From Streptomyces spiroverticillatus (lineage in GTDB: Bacteria > Actinomycetota > Actinomycetes > Streptomycetales > Streptomycetaceae), in NCBI GenBank assembly GCA_014650415.1, contig BMUX01000010.1, positions 1-64,000 on the forward strand: a stretch of DNA of 64,000 bases. Direction: 5' to 3'. Made by a program: the position numbers and the translations under genes. Positions 9,315 through 17,234 of the stretch are shown here, in pieces. The notes beneath the pieces are model-generated. The model worked only from the letters and a program-made list of their open reading frames with translations, ran no database searches and was not told the origin of the DNA. Position 1 is the stretch's first letter, and each line of letters opens with the position of its first letter.

Positions 9315-9434
9315 GTCGTGTCCTGGCTTCGTCGTCCGGCTGGTACGGAGTGGGGGCCGGGGTCCGTCGCTCGGCCGATGGCCGGGGTGGCCGGGCGACG
9401 GACCCGCGCGTCCGGCCGGGCCGACGCGGTGGGA

Positions 9435-9905
9435 TCAGCCGAACATGCCGGGCTTGTAGCCGCCGGCCGGCTGACGGTTGATGATGTTGATGCGGTTGTA
9501 GGCGTTGATGACCGCGATCAGCGAGATGAGCGCCGCGAGCTGGTCCTCGTCGTAGTGCTTCGCGGCGTTCGCCCATGCCTCGTCCGACACGCCCGCCGAG
9601 CCGTCCGCGACGCGCGTGCCCTGCTCGGTCAGTTCCAGGGCCGCGCGCTCGGGCTCGGTGAAGACTGTCGCCTCACGCCATACGGCCACCAGGTTCAGCC
9701 GCTGCTGCTCCTCGCCGGCGGCGGTGGCGTCCTTGGTGTGCATGTCGGTGCAGAAGCCGCAGCCGTTGATCTGGCTGGCACGGATCTTCACCAGCTCTTG
9801 AGTGGCGACCGGCAGGGCAGAGTGCACCGCAGCCCCGGCCGAGTTCAGGTGCTTCATGACCTTGCCGGCGAGCGCGTTGCCGAAATAGTTGATGCGAGCT
9901 TCCAC
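9435..9905 (-). CDS. AhpD-like carboxymuconolactone decarboxylase family protein
   Basis: A 156-residue AhpD-type protein with the redox centre NGCGFCTDMHTKDA (CxxC, then His). The GTG start at 9905 is preceded by AAGGAGAT; the longer in-frame ORF to 10139 has no start signal and would overlap the promoter. It probably reduces peroxides or quinone-like electrophiles. The start lies 37 bp downstream of a perfect TGTCACA-N16-GGTC element (9943-9969). Carboxymuconolactone-decarboxylase-family genes are classical partners of ECF41 sigma factors, which supports the regulon proposed for this window. Confidence 0.92.
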   Translation of the reverse strand: MEARINYFGNALAGKVMKHLNSAGAAVHSALPVATQELVKIRASQINGCGFCTDMHTKDATAAGEEQQRLNLVAVWREATVFTEPERAALELTEQGTRVADGSAGVSDEAWANAAKHYDEDQLAALISLIAVINAYNRINIINRQPAGGYKPGMFG

Positions 9906-9942
9906 GGGGATCTCCTTGGGTGCGGAACAGTTACGGTCCACT

Positions 9943-9969
9943 GACCAGAAACCTGCTGGATCTGTGACA
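9943..9969 (-). promoter_or_regulatory. ECF41-like promoter of AhpD-like/DHA2 operon
   Basis: On the minus strand TGTCACA (9969-9963), 16 nt, then GGTC (9946-9943), preceded by T. The -10 element lies 37 bp before the GTG at 9905. One of eight same-architecture sites in the window. Confidence 0.8.
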
Positions 9970-10104
9970 CCGCGAGTCCCGGGTCCCTGAGACACCGTGT
10001 GAAGATGCTGGTACCACGAACCAAGCGAGCGAACCACTGTCCCGGCTGCCGGACCCAGCCCGCTAGCATCACAGCACACCGTCAGCGAGTACAAGGTGAT
10101 CATC

Positions 10105-10884
10105 ATGGCAACCGAAAGTGTTCTGTATCCGAGCCTCATCGCCCCGATCGGTCACGTGGAGCCCGTCCCGCGCCGCATCCGGGGGATGCTCGCGGGCCGG
10201 GTGGTGTTCGACACCCGCCGCGCCCTCTACGTATGGGAATGGCAGTCGTATCCCCAATTCAGCATCCCTGTCGGGGACTTGGTCGACGGGGAGCTGCGCG
10301 ACGACGGACACATGGAGCAGCTCGGGGCGGGCCCGGCACACCGTCACACTCTTCAGGTCGGACCGGAGGTCCGCGAGGGGGTGGCGTGGGTCTGGGGCGA
10401 GGGCGCCCCGGGAGCTCTGCGTGACACCGTGCGTTTTGAGTGGGACGCACTGGATGCCTGGCTCGAAGAGGACGAGCCGGTCTTCGTGCACCCCCGCAGC
10501 CCCTACTCCCGGGTCGACGCCCTGCGCGCGAACAGCAGGGTCCGGGTCGAGCTGGACGGAGTCGTGCTCGCGGAGGCAGACACCTGCGTCAAGCTCTTCG
10601 AGACCGGCCTGCCGACCCGCTACTACCTCGACCCCGCGACCATTGACTGGACCCGGTTGCGCCACTCGGACACGGTCACACGCTGCCCGTACAAGGGGAC
10701 GACGAGCAACTACTGGTCCTTCGACAGCGATGCCGCCTCGCACGAGGACATCGCCTGGACCTATGACTTCCCGACCACCCATGTCCACCGGATCGCGGGC
10801 ATGACCGCGTTCTACAACGAACACGTCGTCCTGTACGTCGACGGCACTCTGCTGCCGAAGTCCGCGGATACCGAACGGACTTAA
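10105..10884 (+). CDS. Protein with two DUF427 domains
   Basis: A 259-residue protein with two DUF427 beta-roll domains. The first (residues about 10-110) contains VVFDTRRALYVWEWQSYPQF. The second (about 135-225) contains VVLAEADTCVKLFETGLPTRYYLDP, a TVTRCPYKGT motif and YWSF. DUF427 has no firmly established function; members often sit beside detoxification genes. ATG 10105 is chosen with AAGG nine bases upstream; GTG 10096 is possible. It is divergent from the AhpD-like gene. A single-domain relative occurs at 42279-42638. Confidence 0.85.
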   Translation: MATESVLYPSLIAPIGHVEPVPRRIRGMLAGRVVFDTRRALYVWEWQSYPQFSIPVGDLVDGELRDDGHMEQLGAGPAHRHTLQVGPEVREGVAWVWGEGAPGALRDTVRFEWDALDAWLEEDEPVFVHPRSPYSRVDALRANSRVRVELDGVVLAEADTCVKLFETGLPTRYYLDPATIDWTRLRHSDTVTRCPYKGTTSNYWSFDSDAASHEDIAWTYDFPTTHVHRIAGMTAFYNEHVVLYVDGTLLPKSADTERT

Positions 10885-11164
10885 GAACCCGCGGGGAGGG
10901 CGCCGCCTCCTCATGCCGGACCGAGATGTCTCCGCCGTCCCCCTCGGCTGCATGAGCTTCGGCGCGCCGGGCAGGGGCGGCGAGACCTGGTCGCTGGGCG
11001 CGGACGCCGGCCGGGCCATTGTCAAGCAGGCCCTGAACGGCGGCATCAACCTCCTCGACACGGCCAGGTCATGCGCAACCCGGCGGTGACCTCGCCCGTC
11101 GTCGGGGTCACCAAGCCGGCCCAGCCGGCCGACGCGCTTGCCGCGATGGACGTCGAACTCGACG

Positions 11165-11172
11165 AAGACGAG
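11165..11172. repeat. 8-bp target duplication, left copy (AAGACGAG)
   Basis: AAGACGAG at 11165-11172 is repeated exactly at 12514-12521, immediately outside the proposed IS ends. An 8-bp duplication is typical of IS256-family insertion. Confidence 0.85.
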
Positions 11173-12513
11173 GGTCATGTCCCCTGTAGTGGTGTAACCG
11201 TGTCGGGTTGATCTTGTGCGTGGGGGGAGATCGTGTCCATGCCGCCCTTGGGGAGGTAGCTGCGGGGGAAGGCGATCCATTCGTCGTGCATCTCGATGAG
11301 GACGGCGGTGGTGAGGCGTTCGGGGGCGGCGGGGTTGGGGAAGATCTGGACGACGTCGACGCGGCGCTTGATCTCGCGGTTGACCCGCTCCAGGGGATTG
11401 GTCGACTGGATCTTCTTCCAATGTCGCTCGGGGAAGCCGGCGAACGCGGTCAGATCGGTCTTCGCTTCCAGGAGCATGTCCCTGACCTTCGGGAACTGCT
11501 GCCCGAGCATGTCCGCGACGGTGTCGAGCTGGGAGCGGACCGCCTCGGCGGTGGGCTGGGCGAAGATCGTGCGGATGGTCGCGGCGACCATCTCCGCGGC
11601 GTCCTTGGGGATCACGGCGAAGACGTTGCGCAGGAAGTGGACGCGGCAACGCTGGTAGGCGGCGCCGAGCATGACCTTGCGGATCGCCTTGACCAGGCCC
11701 AGGTGGTGATCGGCGATGACCAGACGGACCCCGGTCAGGCCGCGCTCGCGCAGGGAACGCAGGAACTCCGACCAGAACACCTCGCTCTCGCTGTCGCCGG
11801 CCATCAGGCCGAGGACCTCGCGTCCGCCGTCCTCGGTGATGCCGGTGGCGACCACCACGGCCTGCGAGACGATGCTGTGGTTCACCCTCGCCTTGCAGTA
11901 CGTCGCGTCGAGGTAGACGTAGGGGAAGCGGATGTGGTCCAGCGGCCGGGTGCGGAACACGGACAGTTCGGCGTCCAGTGCGCCGCAGATCCGGGAGACC
12001 TGGGACTTGGAGATCCCGCTGTCCCCGCCCAGGGCTTTGGCCAGGTCGTCCACGCTGCGGGTGGACACCCCGTGCACGTACGCCTCCATGATCACCGCGT
12101 AGAGCGCCTGATCGATGCGGCGCCGGCGTTCCAGCAGGCTGGGGAAGAAGCTGCCGGTGCGGACCTTGGGGATCGCCAGGTCCAGGTCGCCGGCCTGCGT
12201 GGTCAGCACCCTCTCGCGGTGCCCGTTGCGCATCGTCGTGCGCGTCTCGGCGCGCTCACCGGGGGCCGCCCCGATGTGGGCGGTGGCCTCGGCCTCGATG
12301 AGTTCCTGCAGGATCCGCTGGGCCAGAACCCGGACCAGCTCGATTCCGTCCGCCGTACGCAGTGACTCCATGAGGCGCAGTAAGTCATGCTGGGACAAGG
12401 CCATCGTGTCACCTCTCTCAACGAGCTTCTCTACTCGGAGAGTTGCGCGATGGCCACCTCATGACCAGGGACTACACGAAGATCGCTGTTACACCACCCG
12501 GCGGGACGCCATC
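11173..12513. mobile_element. IS256-family insertion sequence, complete
   Basis: A 1341-bp element bounded by imperfect terminal inverted repeats. The left end starts GGTCATGTCCCC and continues into GTGGTGTAAC; the reverse complement of the right end starts GATGGCGTCCCG and continues into GTGGTGTAAC. About 20 of 30 positions match, including the shared GTGGTGTAAC block. It is flanked by 8-bp AAGACGAG duplications and encodes one intact transposase. It lies inside an aldo/keto reductase pseudogene whose frame is restored on in-silico excision, so the boundaries are well supported. Confidence 0.9.
11175..12404 (-). CDS. IS256-family transposase
   Basis: A 409-residue DDE transposase of full family length. 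The catalytic triad is visible: Asp in VYLDATYCKARV, Asp in VRLVIADHHLGLV, and Glu in NPLERVNREIKRR. The C/D-2-H signature CRVHFLRNVFAVIPK lies between the second and third. The N-terminal region DLLRLMESLRTADGIELVRV is the usual DNA-binding part. The start is ATG 12404 and the stop overlaps the inverted repeat at 11175. There is no frameshift, so the element may still be mobile. Confidence 0.95.
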   Translation of the reverse strand: MALSQHDLLRLMESLRTADGIELVRVLAQRILQELIEAEATAHIGAAPGERAETRTTMRNGHRERVLTTQAGDLDLAIPKVRTGSFFPSLLERRRRIDQALYAVIMEAYVHGVSTRSVDDLAKALGGDSGISKSQVSRICGALDAELSVFRTRPLDHIRFPYVYLDATYCKARVNHSIVSQAVVVATGITEDGGREVLGLMAGDSESEVFWSEFLRSLRERGLTGVRLVIADHHLGLVKAIRKVMLGAAYQRCRVHFLRNVFAVIPKDAAEMVAATIRTIFAQPTAEAVRSQLDTVADMLGQQFPKVRDMLLEAKTDLTAFAGFPERHWKKIQSTNPLERVNREIKRRVDVVQIFPNPAAPERLTTAVLIEMHDEWIAFPRSYLPKGGMDTISPHAQDQPDTVTPLQGT

Positions 12514-12521
12514 AAGACGAG
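12514..12521. repeat. 8-bp target duplication, right copy (AAGACGAG)
   Basis: Exact second copy of AAGACGAG, directly followed by GCCGTCTAC, which continues the interrupted aldo/keto reductase reading frame. Confidence 0.85.
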
Positions 12522-12793
12522 GCCGTCTACTTGGAGGAGCCCTACCAGCCACACGAGGTTGGAGGAGTCCTTCTGCAAGTCGCGCCCTGGGGTGGGCTCC
12601 CGGCAGCCCGGGCTGCTGCCGGGCCTTCGACGAGTCCTTGGCCCCGGTCACCGCAGCCAGCGGAGTCGATCACGTCCTGCCCTCGCCGTGCGCTGCCGCC
12701 CGTACACGACCCGGACGCCCCTGAGGACACCGACGGCGGAGTGCGGGTGGGTGTGACGGGTCAGGAGGTCGGTATGGCCAGGTAGTCGCAGTG

Positions 12794-13312
12794 CTACAGG
12801 TCTTCGAGCAGTGTCGGACGAGCGGGCAACCAGCCGAGCAGTTCCTGTGTGTGCGTACTGCAGACGGGGGCATCGAAGCCGTAGACCTTGGCCATGAACG
12901 GGCTGACGCAGTGCCCAGCGGCCTGGCTGGGGGGCAGGGAGGCCTGGGGCAGGTCCGGGCCCCGGACGATGGTCTGCGCGATGCCCTTCATGGTGACGCC
13001 GTTTTCGGCGACTCCGTGCAGCACGCTGCCCGCGGGAGTCTTCTCCGGTTCGCGACGGAACAGGACCGCGGCATCGAGTTGGTGCACCGCGGGCCACCGG
13101 TTGGCGCCGTCGCCGACGTGGGCCGAGACGCCGGTCTTCCGTGCGGTGGCGACGAGCAGGGGGATGAAGCCGTGGTCGTCGGGGCCGTGGACGGCAGGAG
13201 CGAGGCGGACAACCCTCGCGCTTACTCCCCGGGCGGCGAAATCGAGGCAGGCCCGATGTGTCTTCGCTGCTTGCGGCGAGGGTCGCGTTCTGTCCGCCTT
13301 GCCCCCCGCCAC
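12794..13312 (-). pseudogene. NAD-dependent epimerase/SDR, N-terminally truncated
   Basis: The 172 residues match only the C-terminal two thirds of an SDR of the NAD-epimerase type: VRLAPAVHGPDDHGFIPLLVATA, then VGDGANRWPAVHQLDAAVLFR, PAGSVLHGVAENG and THTQELLGWLPARPTLLEDL. The Rossmann glycine motif and the catalytic YxxxK are missing, and the region upstream is occupied by the 3' end of the RIP gene at 13335. I therefore call it a truncated remnant of a formerly larger gene. The junction with the RIP gene may mark the edge of a recombination event. Confidence 0.7.
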
Positions 13313-13334
13313 GGCCCCCTGCGCTCCGCGTCCG

Positions 13335-14237
13335 CTACCTCTGCCCGTTGATTGCGCGGAGATACTTCTCCACGTCCTCCCAGGTGGCCAGCACGAAGAA
13401 GTAGACCCCGCTGCCGAAGATGGCTGGGGCGGGCGGCGGCCCGCTGATCAACTGCCTTACCCAGCGGGACATTTGACCCCAAGATGTCCGCAACGCTTGC
13501 ATTGTCGGAGTCACCACATTGCTCGGGTTGGCGAAGCGGCGGAATGCGGCCTCGAATTGGTCACGGAACATGGGGAACCGTGCCGCCTCCGCGAATGCGC
13601 CGATCATGACGAGCATGGCCCGTGCGATGTTTCCTCGGTAGTACCCCGTTGCCGCTGAGGCGTTCGGGGTCCTGGCCAGATTTTCCACGTTCGTCTGGAT
13701 GTTGTAGATGCCGATCGTGGTCGGTTCCGTCTCCGCGCCGGGCAAAGTGTTCACCAGGCTGGTGTACGACCCCGAGAAAGGAAGGGTCGCCACAGGGGCG
13801 CCCCGAACTTCTCGCCCGACTTCCTCTCTGGCATTTGTAGATGCATCCGAGAAGAGATATGCCTGCCCGGACTGGGATTTGAAGCCTACGAGGTAGAGAT
13901 TCGAGGCGTTGAAGTACAAGGTGGTCTGGTGGACCCAGTCGGCGTTGTAGAGGTTGAGAGCTACCAGCCCAGCATCCAGACCCCGGCCCATGGTCTCGTA
14001 GATGTCATTGCCGTGGACGAGGTGGCCGGAGGCCGTACGGAGTTGCTGTACGACGGTCCTGTAGTGAGGGACGTTGTCGATTGCCGCATCGATGTGGAAA
14101 TCGATGTACGTGGTCCGCCCGTTGGGTGTATCGGCTGTGGCTCTGGGGACGTTCAATCCCATCAGAATCATGAGAGGTGCGAGTGTGGCGACTGCAAAAC
14201 GCAGCACGCCGCTTCGCCCACGATTGATTGACAGCAC
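13335..14237 (-). CDS. Secreted ribosome-inactivating protein (RIP) domain toxin
   Basis: A 300-residue protein with an N-terminal signal peptide (basic start, hydrophobic FAVATLAPLMILMGLNV, likely cleavage after RATA, about residue 35) and one full RIP N-glycosidase domain. Ricin/Shiga-toxin-A active-site regions are all visible: NLYLVGF and SGSYTSL (the two stacking Tyr), FAEAARF (catalytic Glu about 217, Arg about 220) and TSWGQMS (Trp about 253). Such enzymes remove the sarcin-ricin-loop adenine from large-subunit rRNA. The GTG start at 14237 follows AAAGGAAG; the longer ORF to 14480 has no RBS and overlaps the promoter. Base composition appears lower in G/C than its neighbours, and the gene sits between a truncated SDR and an IS630 remnant, suggesting transfer. 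No B-chain is seen. An ECF41-like promoter lies 45 bp upstream. Confidence 0.9.
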   Translation of the reverse strand: MLSINRGRSGVLRFAVATLAPLMILMGLNVPRATADTPNGRTTYIDFHIDAAIDNVPHYRTVVQQLRTASGHLVHGNDIYETMGRGLDAGLVALNLYNADWVHQTTLYFNASNLYLVGFKSQSGQAYLFSDASTNAREEVGREVRGAPVATLPFSGSYTSLVNTLPGAETEPTTIGIYNIQTNVENLARTPNASAATGYYRGNIARAMLVMIGAFAEAARFPMFRDQFEAAFRRFANPSNVVTPTMQALRTSWGQMSRWVRQLISGPPPAPAIFGSGVYFFVLATWEDVEKYLRAINGQR

Positions 14238-14282
14238 TTGAGCTTCCTTTCGACTGTCTGGACCTTTTTCCTCATCCGCAAA

Positions 14283-14309
14283 GACCGCACAGGCTCTCCC
14301 CATGTGACA
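14283..14309 (-). promoter_or_regulatory. ECF41-like promoter of the RIP gene
   Basis: On the minus strand TGTCACA (14309-14303), exactly 16 nt, then GGTC (14286-14283), preceded by C (CGGTC). The -10 element is 45 bp upstream of the GTG at 14237. Identical architecture to the other sites ties the toxin to the proposed sigma-factor regulon. Confidence 0.8.
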
Positions 14310-14319
14310 GACAGGCGCA

Positions 14320-14879
14320 CTGAGCCTGTTGCCAAGGGGGGGGCTCGCAAAAACTCTCTCGGCGGCCCGGGGCGCGGGCGGAGGCGCCAACCGGTGTTCG
14401 GGCCCTCCAGGGCCGTCGTCGGTGAAGGCGGTGTGGGCCAGTGGGCCGCGCTGGTCGCAGCAGCGACCAGAGGGCTTCAAACGGGTTCAACTCCGTTGCG
14501 AGGAAGGACAGATCAGTCGGGAAGGGGTGTCTGGCAGGTAGCAACACAGGGTGGTGTTCGAGTAGCGGCGTCGGGACTGGTCACGTACCCGCACCACCTG
14601 CGTGTTCCCCCGCCCCAGGTGCGGGCCCCAGCGGGGGCATCGAAGTACCCGGCCTCGTCCTCACACAGGAGGAAGGCGCCCAGCGCTGCCGCGGTCATTT
14701 TGCTTGCGGCCACTTCGGTGGCCCGGCCGAGGCGAGGGCGGCACGGCCACAGCGCCGCAGGCCCGCCGCCGGCGCTCCACCGACCCTTCGCTCACGCGCA
14801 GTTCCTTCGTGAACGCAGCGCTTCTCTCCCTCCGCGCGAACCGATCACCGCCCTCGAACCGGATCCGTTCCCGGGACAT
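14320..14879 (-). pseudogene. IS630-family transposase remnant
   Basis: Three successive minus-strand fragments match an IS630 transposase in order. The first is the N-terminal HTH RERIRFEGGDRFARRE plus LRVSEGSVERRRRA (from 14879). The second is the catalytic segment GAFLLCEDEAGYFDAPAGARTWG (around 14640). The third is the C-terminal TELNPFEALWSLLR carrying the last acidic residue (around 14490). About 80 residues between the first and second are missing and the frames shift, so it is non-functional. It lies directly upstream of the RIP gene and overlaps part of its upstream region, and may have helped bring the gene here. Confidence 0.7.
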
Positions 14880-14916
14880 TCGTCGCTCGGCGGTTGACGC
14901 GTCCCGTCTCCCGGCG

Positions 14917-14943
14917 CGTCACACAATGACTCCCGCCCCGGTC
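14917..14943 (+). promoter_or_regulatory. ECF41-like promoter of alpha/beta hydrolase (one mismatch)
   Basis: CGTCACA (14917-14923; C instead of T at the first base), 16 nt, then GGTC (14940-14943), preceded by C. It lies 50 bp upstream of the ATG at 14994. This is the only site of the eight with a mismatch to TGTCACA-N16-GGTC. Confidence 0.65.
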
Positions 14944-14993
14944 TCATCGGAGGAGAAGACCTCCCGAACCGACCGCCCGTAAAGGACCGTGCC

Positions 14994-15944
14994 ATGAGTG
15001 ACATCGTTCTCGAACCCGCCGCGCAGGATTTCGCCGACGCCACCGCCAAGCCACCACTGCTGTACGAACTGGGTGTCGAGGGCGCCCGCGCGTTGCTGGA
15101 CGACGTCCAGTCCGGACCGGTCGAGAAGCCCGACGTGGACGAGAAGTGGATCACCGTCCCCGCGGAAGTCGGCGCGGTACGCGTGCGCATCGTCAAGCCT
15201 GTCGGCAGCACGGGCGTCCTGCCCGTGATCCTCTACGTCCACGGCGGGGGCTGGATCCTCGGCAACGCCGGGACCCACGACCGCCTGGTGCGCGAACTGG
15301 CCGTGGGCGCGCGGGCAGCGCTGGCTTTCGTCGAGTACGACCGCTCTCCGGAGGCCAAGTACCCGGTCGCGATCGAGCAGGCGTACGCCACTGCCCGCTG
15401 GATCACCGCCCGGGGCGGCGAGGAGGGTCTTGACGGCACCTGCATGGTCGTTGCCGGTGACTCCGTCGGCGGGAACATGAGCGCCGCCCTCACCCACCTG
15501 GCCAAGCAGCGGGGCGACGTGAGGTTCCTGCACCAGTCGCTGTACTACCCGGTCACCGATGCGGGACAGGACACCGAGAGCTACCGCACCTTCGCCCACG
15601 GGCCGCACCTGACCGCGAAGGCCATGGAGTGGTTCTGGAACGCCTACACAACCGACCCGGCCGAGCGGGATCAGGTCACCGCCTCTCCGCTGCGCGCGAC
15701 CCTGGAGGAACTGCAGGGCCTGCCGCCGGCGTTCGTCGCCGTCGACGAGAACGACGTGCTGCGCGACGAGGGCGAGGCTTACGCACGCAAGCTGATCCAG
15801 GCCGGTGTGCCGACCACGAGTGTGCGGTACAACGCCACGCTGCACGACTTCATGATGCTGAACCCGGTCCGCGCAACCCAGGCCTCCACCGAGGCGATCG
15901 AGCAGGCCGTCCGTGTCCTGCGCAAGGCCCTCGGCACCGATTGA
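14994..15944 (+). CDS. Alpha/beta hydrolase of hormone-sensitive-lipase type
   Basis: A 316-residue esterase of family IV (HSL). The oxyanion motif HGGGW (in VILYVHGGGWILGN) precedes the nucleophile elbow GDSVGG (Ser in VVAGDSVGGNMSAAL). The acidic residue is probably in AVDENDVLRDEG and the catalytic His in NATLHDFMM. It probably hydrolyses short acyl esters in the cytoplasm, as there is no signal peptide. ATG 14994 follows AAAGGACC. It is followed 51 bp later by a second alpha/beta hydrolase, so both may share the upstream ECF41-like promoter. Confidence 0.9.
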   Translation: MSDIVLEPAAQDFADATAKPPLLYELGVEGARALLDDVQSGPVEKPDVDEKWITVPAEVGAVRVRIVKPVGSTGVLPVILYVHGGGWILGNAGTHDRLVRELAVGARAALAFVEYDRSPEAKYPVAIEQAYATARWITARGGEEGLDGTCMVVAGDSVGGNMSAALTHLAKQRGDVRFLHQSLYYPVTDAGQDTESYRTFAHGPHLTAKAMEWFWNAYTTDPAERDQVTASPLRATLEELQGLPPAFVAVDENDVLRDEGEAYARKLIQAGVPTTSVRYNATLHDFMMLNPVRATQASTEAIEQAVRVLRKALGTD

Positions 15945-15995
15945 TTCCGTGCACGCCAAGTCCTGGGCACACCGGCTGAACGAAAGGTCCTCTTC

Positions 15996-16715
15996 ATGAG
16001 TGCACAGAAACCGACCGTCGTCCTCGTCCACGGAGCGTTCGCGGACTCATCGAGTTGGAACGGCGTCGTCGAAAGGCTCCAGGCCCACGGTCATTACGTG
16101 GTGTCCGCGAGCAATCCACTGCGCGGGCTGCGCACGGACAGCGACTACGTCCGCCAGCTCGTGGAGTCCATAGCCGGCCCCGTGGTCCTCGTCGGGCACT
16201 CCTACGGCGGCTCGGTGATCAGTAACGCCGCACGCGGACTCGACCAGGTCAAAGCACTCGTCTACGTCGCCGGCTTCCTGCCGGACGAAGGGGAGAGCGC
16301 GGTCGCCCTGTCCGAGAAATTCCCGGGCAGCACCCTGGGGGAGACGCTCCGCCCCGTTCCGATCGCTCTTTCGGACGGCAGCCGGGTGGCGGATCTCTAC
16401 ATCGAGGAGAGCAAGTTCCACCAGCAGTTCGCCGCCGACGTCCCTGAGACGACCGCGGCGGTGATGGCTGCCACTCAGCGGCCCGTGGCAGACGCCGCGC
16501 TGGCCGAGGGGGCCTCCGCACCCGCCTGGAGGGACATTCCGTCCTGGGTCCTCGTGGCGACGAAGGACCGCAACATCCCGGCCCGGGTGCAGATCTTCAT
16601 GGCCGAACGTGCGAAGGCCACGGTCGTGACCGTCGACGCCTCTCACGCGGTCGCCGTCTCCCGTCCCGGACACGTCGCCCGCTTTGTCGACGAGGCGGTG
16701 AAGGCCACCGGCTGA
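15996..16715 (+). CDS. Alpha/beta hydrolase (EstC/methylesterase-like)
   Basis: A 239-residue alpha/beta hydrolase with VLVHGAFADSSSWNGV at the oxyanion strand and the nucleophile elbow GHSYGGSV (Ser). Histidine in DASHAVAVSRPGHVA is the probable base. It resembles the small esterase group that also contains plant methylesterases. It lies 51 bp downstream of the HSL-type esterase and is probably translated from the same transcript (AACGAAAGG precedes the ATG). Substrate unknown. Confidence 0.88.
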   Translation: MSAQKPTVVLVHGAFADSSSWNGVVERLQAHGHYVVSASNPLRGLRTDSDYVRQLVESIAGPVVLVGHSYGGSVISNAARGLDQVKALVYVAGFLPDEGESAVALSEKFPGSTLGETLRPVPIALSDGSRVADLYIEESKFHQQFAADVPETTAAVMAATQRPVADAALAEGASAPAWRDIPSWVLVATKDRNIPARVQIFMAERAKATVVTVDASHAVAVSRPGHVARFVDEAVKATG

Positions 16716-16810
16716 GCCGCCCTGGTATCGAGGCGCGGTGCGAGTCATCGCGCCGTCCTCATGGCCCGGCTCCACCGCGTCGCCGGGCCGCCGACTTCGG
16801 GAGCGCATCT

Positions 16811-17152
16811 ATGAGCATGGAAGAGCAGGCCACCCGCGGGCTGGCCGACATGGAGGCCTACCTGTACCAGGAGGCCCACCTCAGTGCCGCCCGTCTGCGC
16901 GTGGCCGCCTTCATCGCGCAGTCGGCGGAGCTGACCCACCAACAGAAGAGGAATATCGAGGAGTGGTACCTCGATGAGCAGAAGTACGTCGCTGGGATGG
17001 TGACGCGGCACATCGTCGACAGCATTGCCAAGGCCGACTCGGCCCAGCGCCGACGTTTCCTGCGGTGGATGCGCCGACTGCTGATCGCCATGGCCATTCT
17101 GACCCTGCTGACCTTCGCGGGCACGGTGCTCCTCGTCAGCTCCGGCCGCTGA
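16811..17152 (+). CDS. Small membrane-anchored protein of unknown function
   Basis: A 113-residue protein with a mostly helical, charged N-terminal part (about 1-80), a basic patch QRRRFLRWMRR, and one C-terminal transmembrane helix (LLIAMAILTLLTFAGTVLLVSS). The arrangement suggests a tail-anchored protein with its helical domain in the cytoplasm. ATG 16811 is preceded by GGGAG. I do not recognise the family. It is co-directional with the two hydrolases (95-bp gap) and with the LAL regulator downstream. Confidence 0.7.
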   Translation: MSMEEQATRGLADMEAYLYQEAHLSAARLRVAAFIAQSAELTHQQKRNIEEWYLDEQKYVAGMVTRHIVDSIAKADSAQRRRFLRWMRRLLIAMAILTLLTFAGTVLLVSSGR

Positions 17153-17234
17153 TCCAAGACGCGGGAAGAACAGCGATTCCGGGGCAGCTCCGAGCCCGGT
17201 GAGCACCGGGGTATCGTGACCGCAGGAGGCGGCC

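Larger units (their letters stand above)
10913..12566 (+). pseudogene. Aldo/keto reductase pseudogene, deleted and split by IS256 element
   Basis: The N-terminal AKR sequence VSAVPLGCMSFGAPG, then GGINLLDTA, runs from ATG 10913. At about 11062 it jumps out of frame to the C-terminal AKR motif MRNPAVTSPVVGVTKP (11071 on), so some 200 central residues, including the catalytic Tyr/Lys/His, are gone. The IS256 element then interrupts at 11172. Removing the element and one copy of the 8-bp duplication restores an in-frame VELDEDE-AVYLEEPY junction, the normal AKR C-terminus. The order of events was probably internal deletion and IS insertion in an already dispensable gene. Confidence 0.85.
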
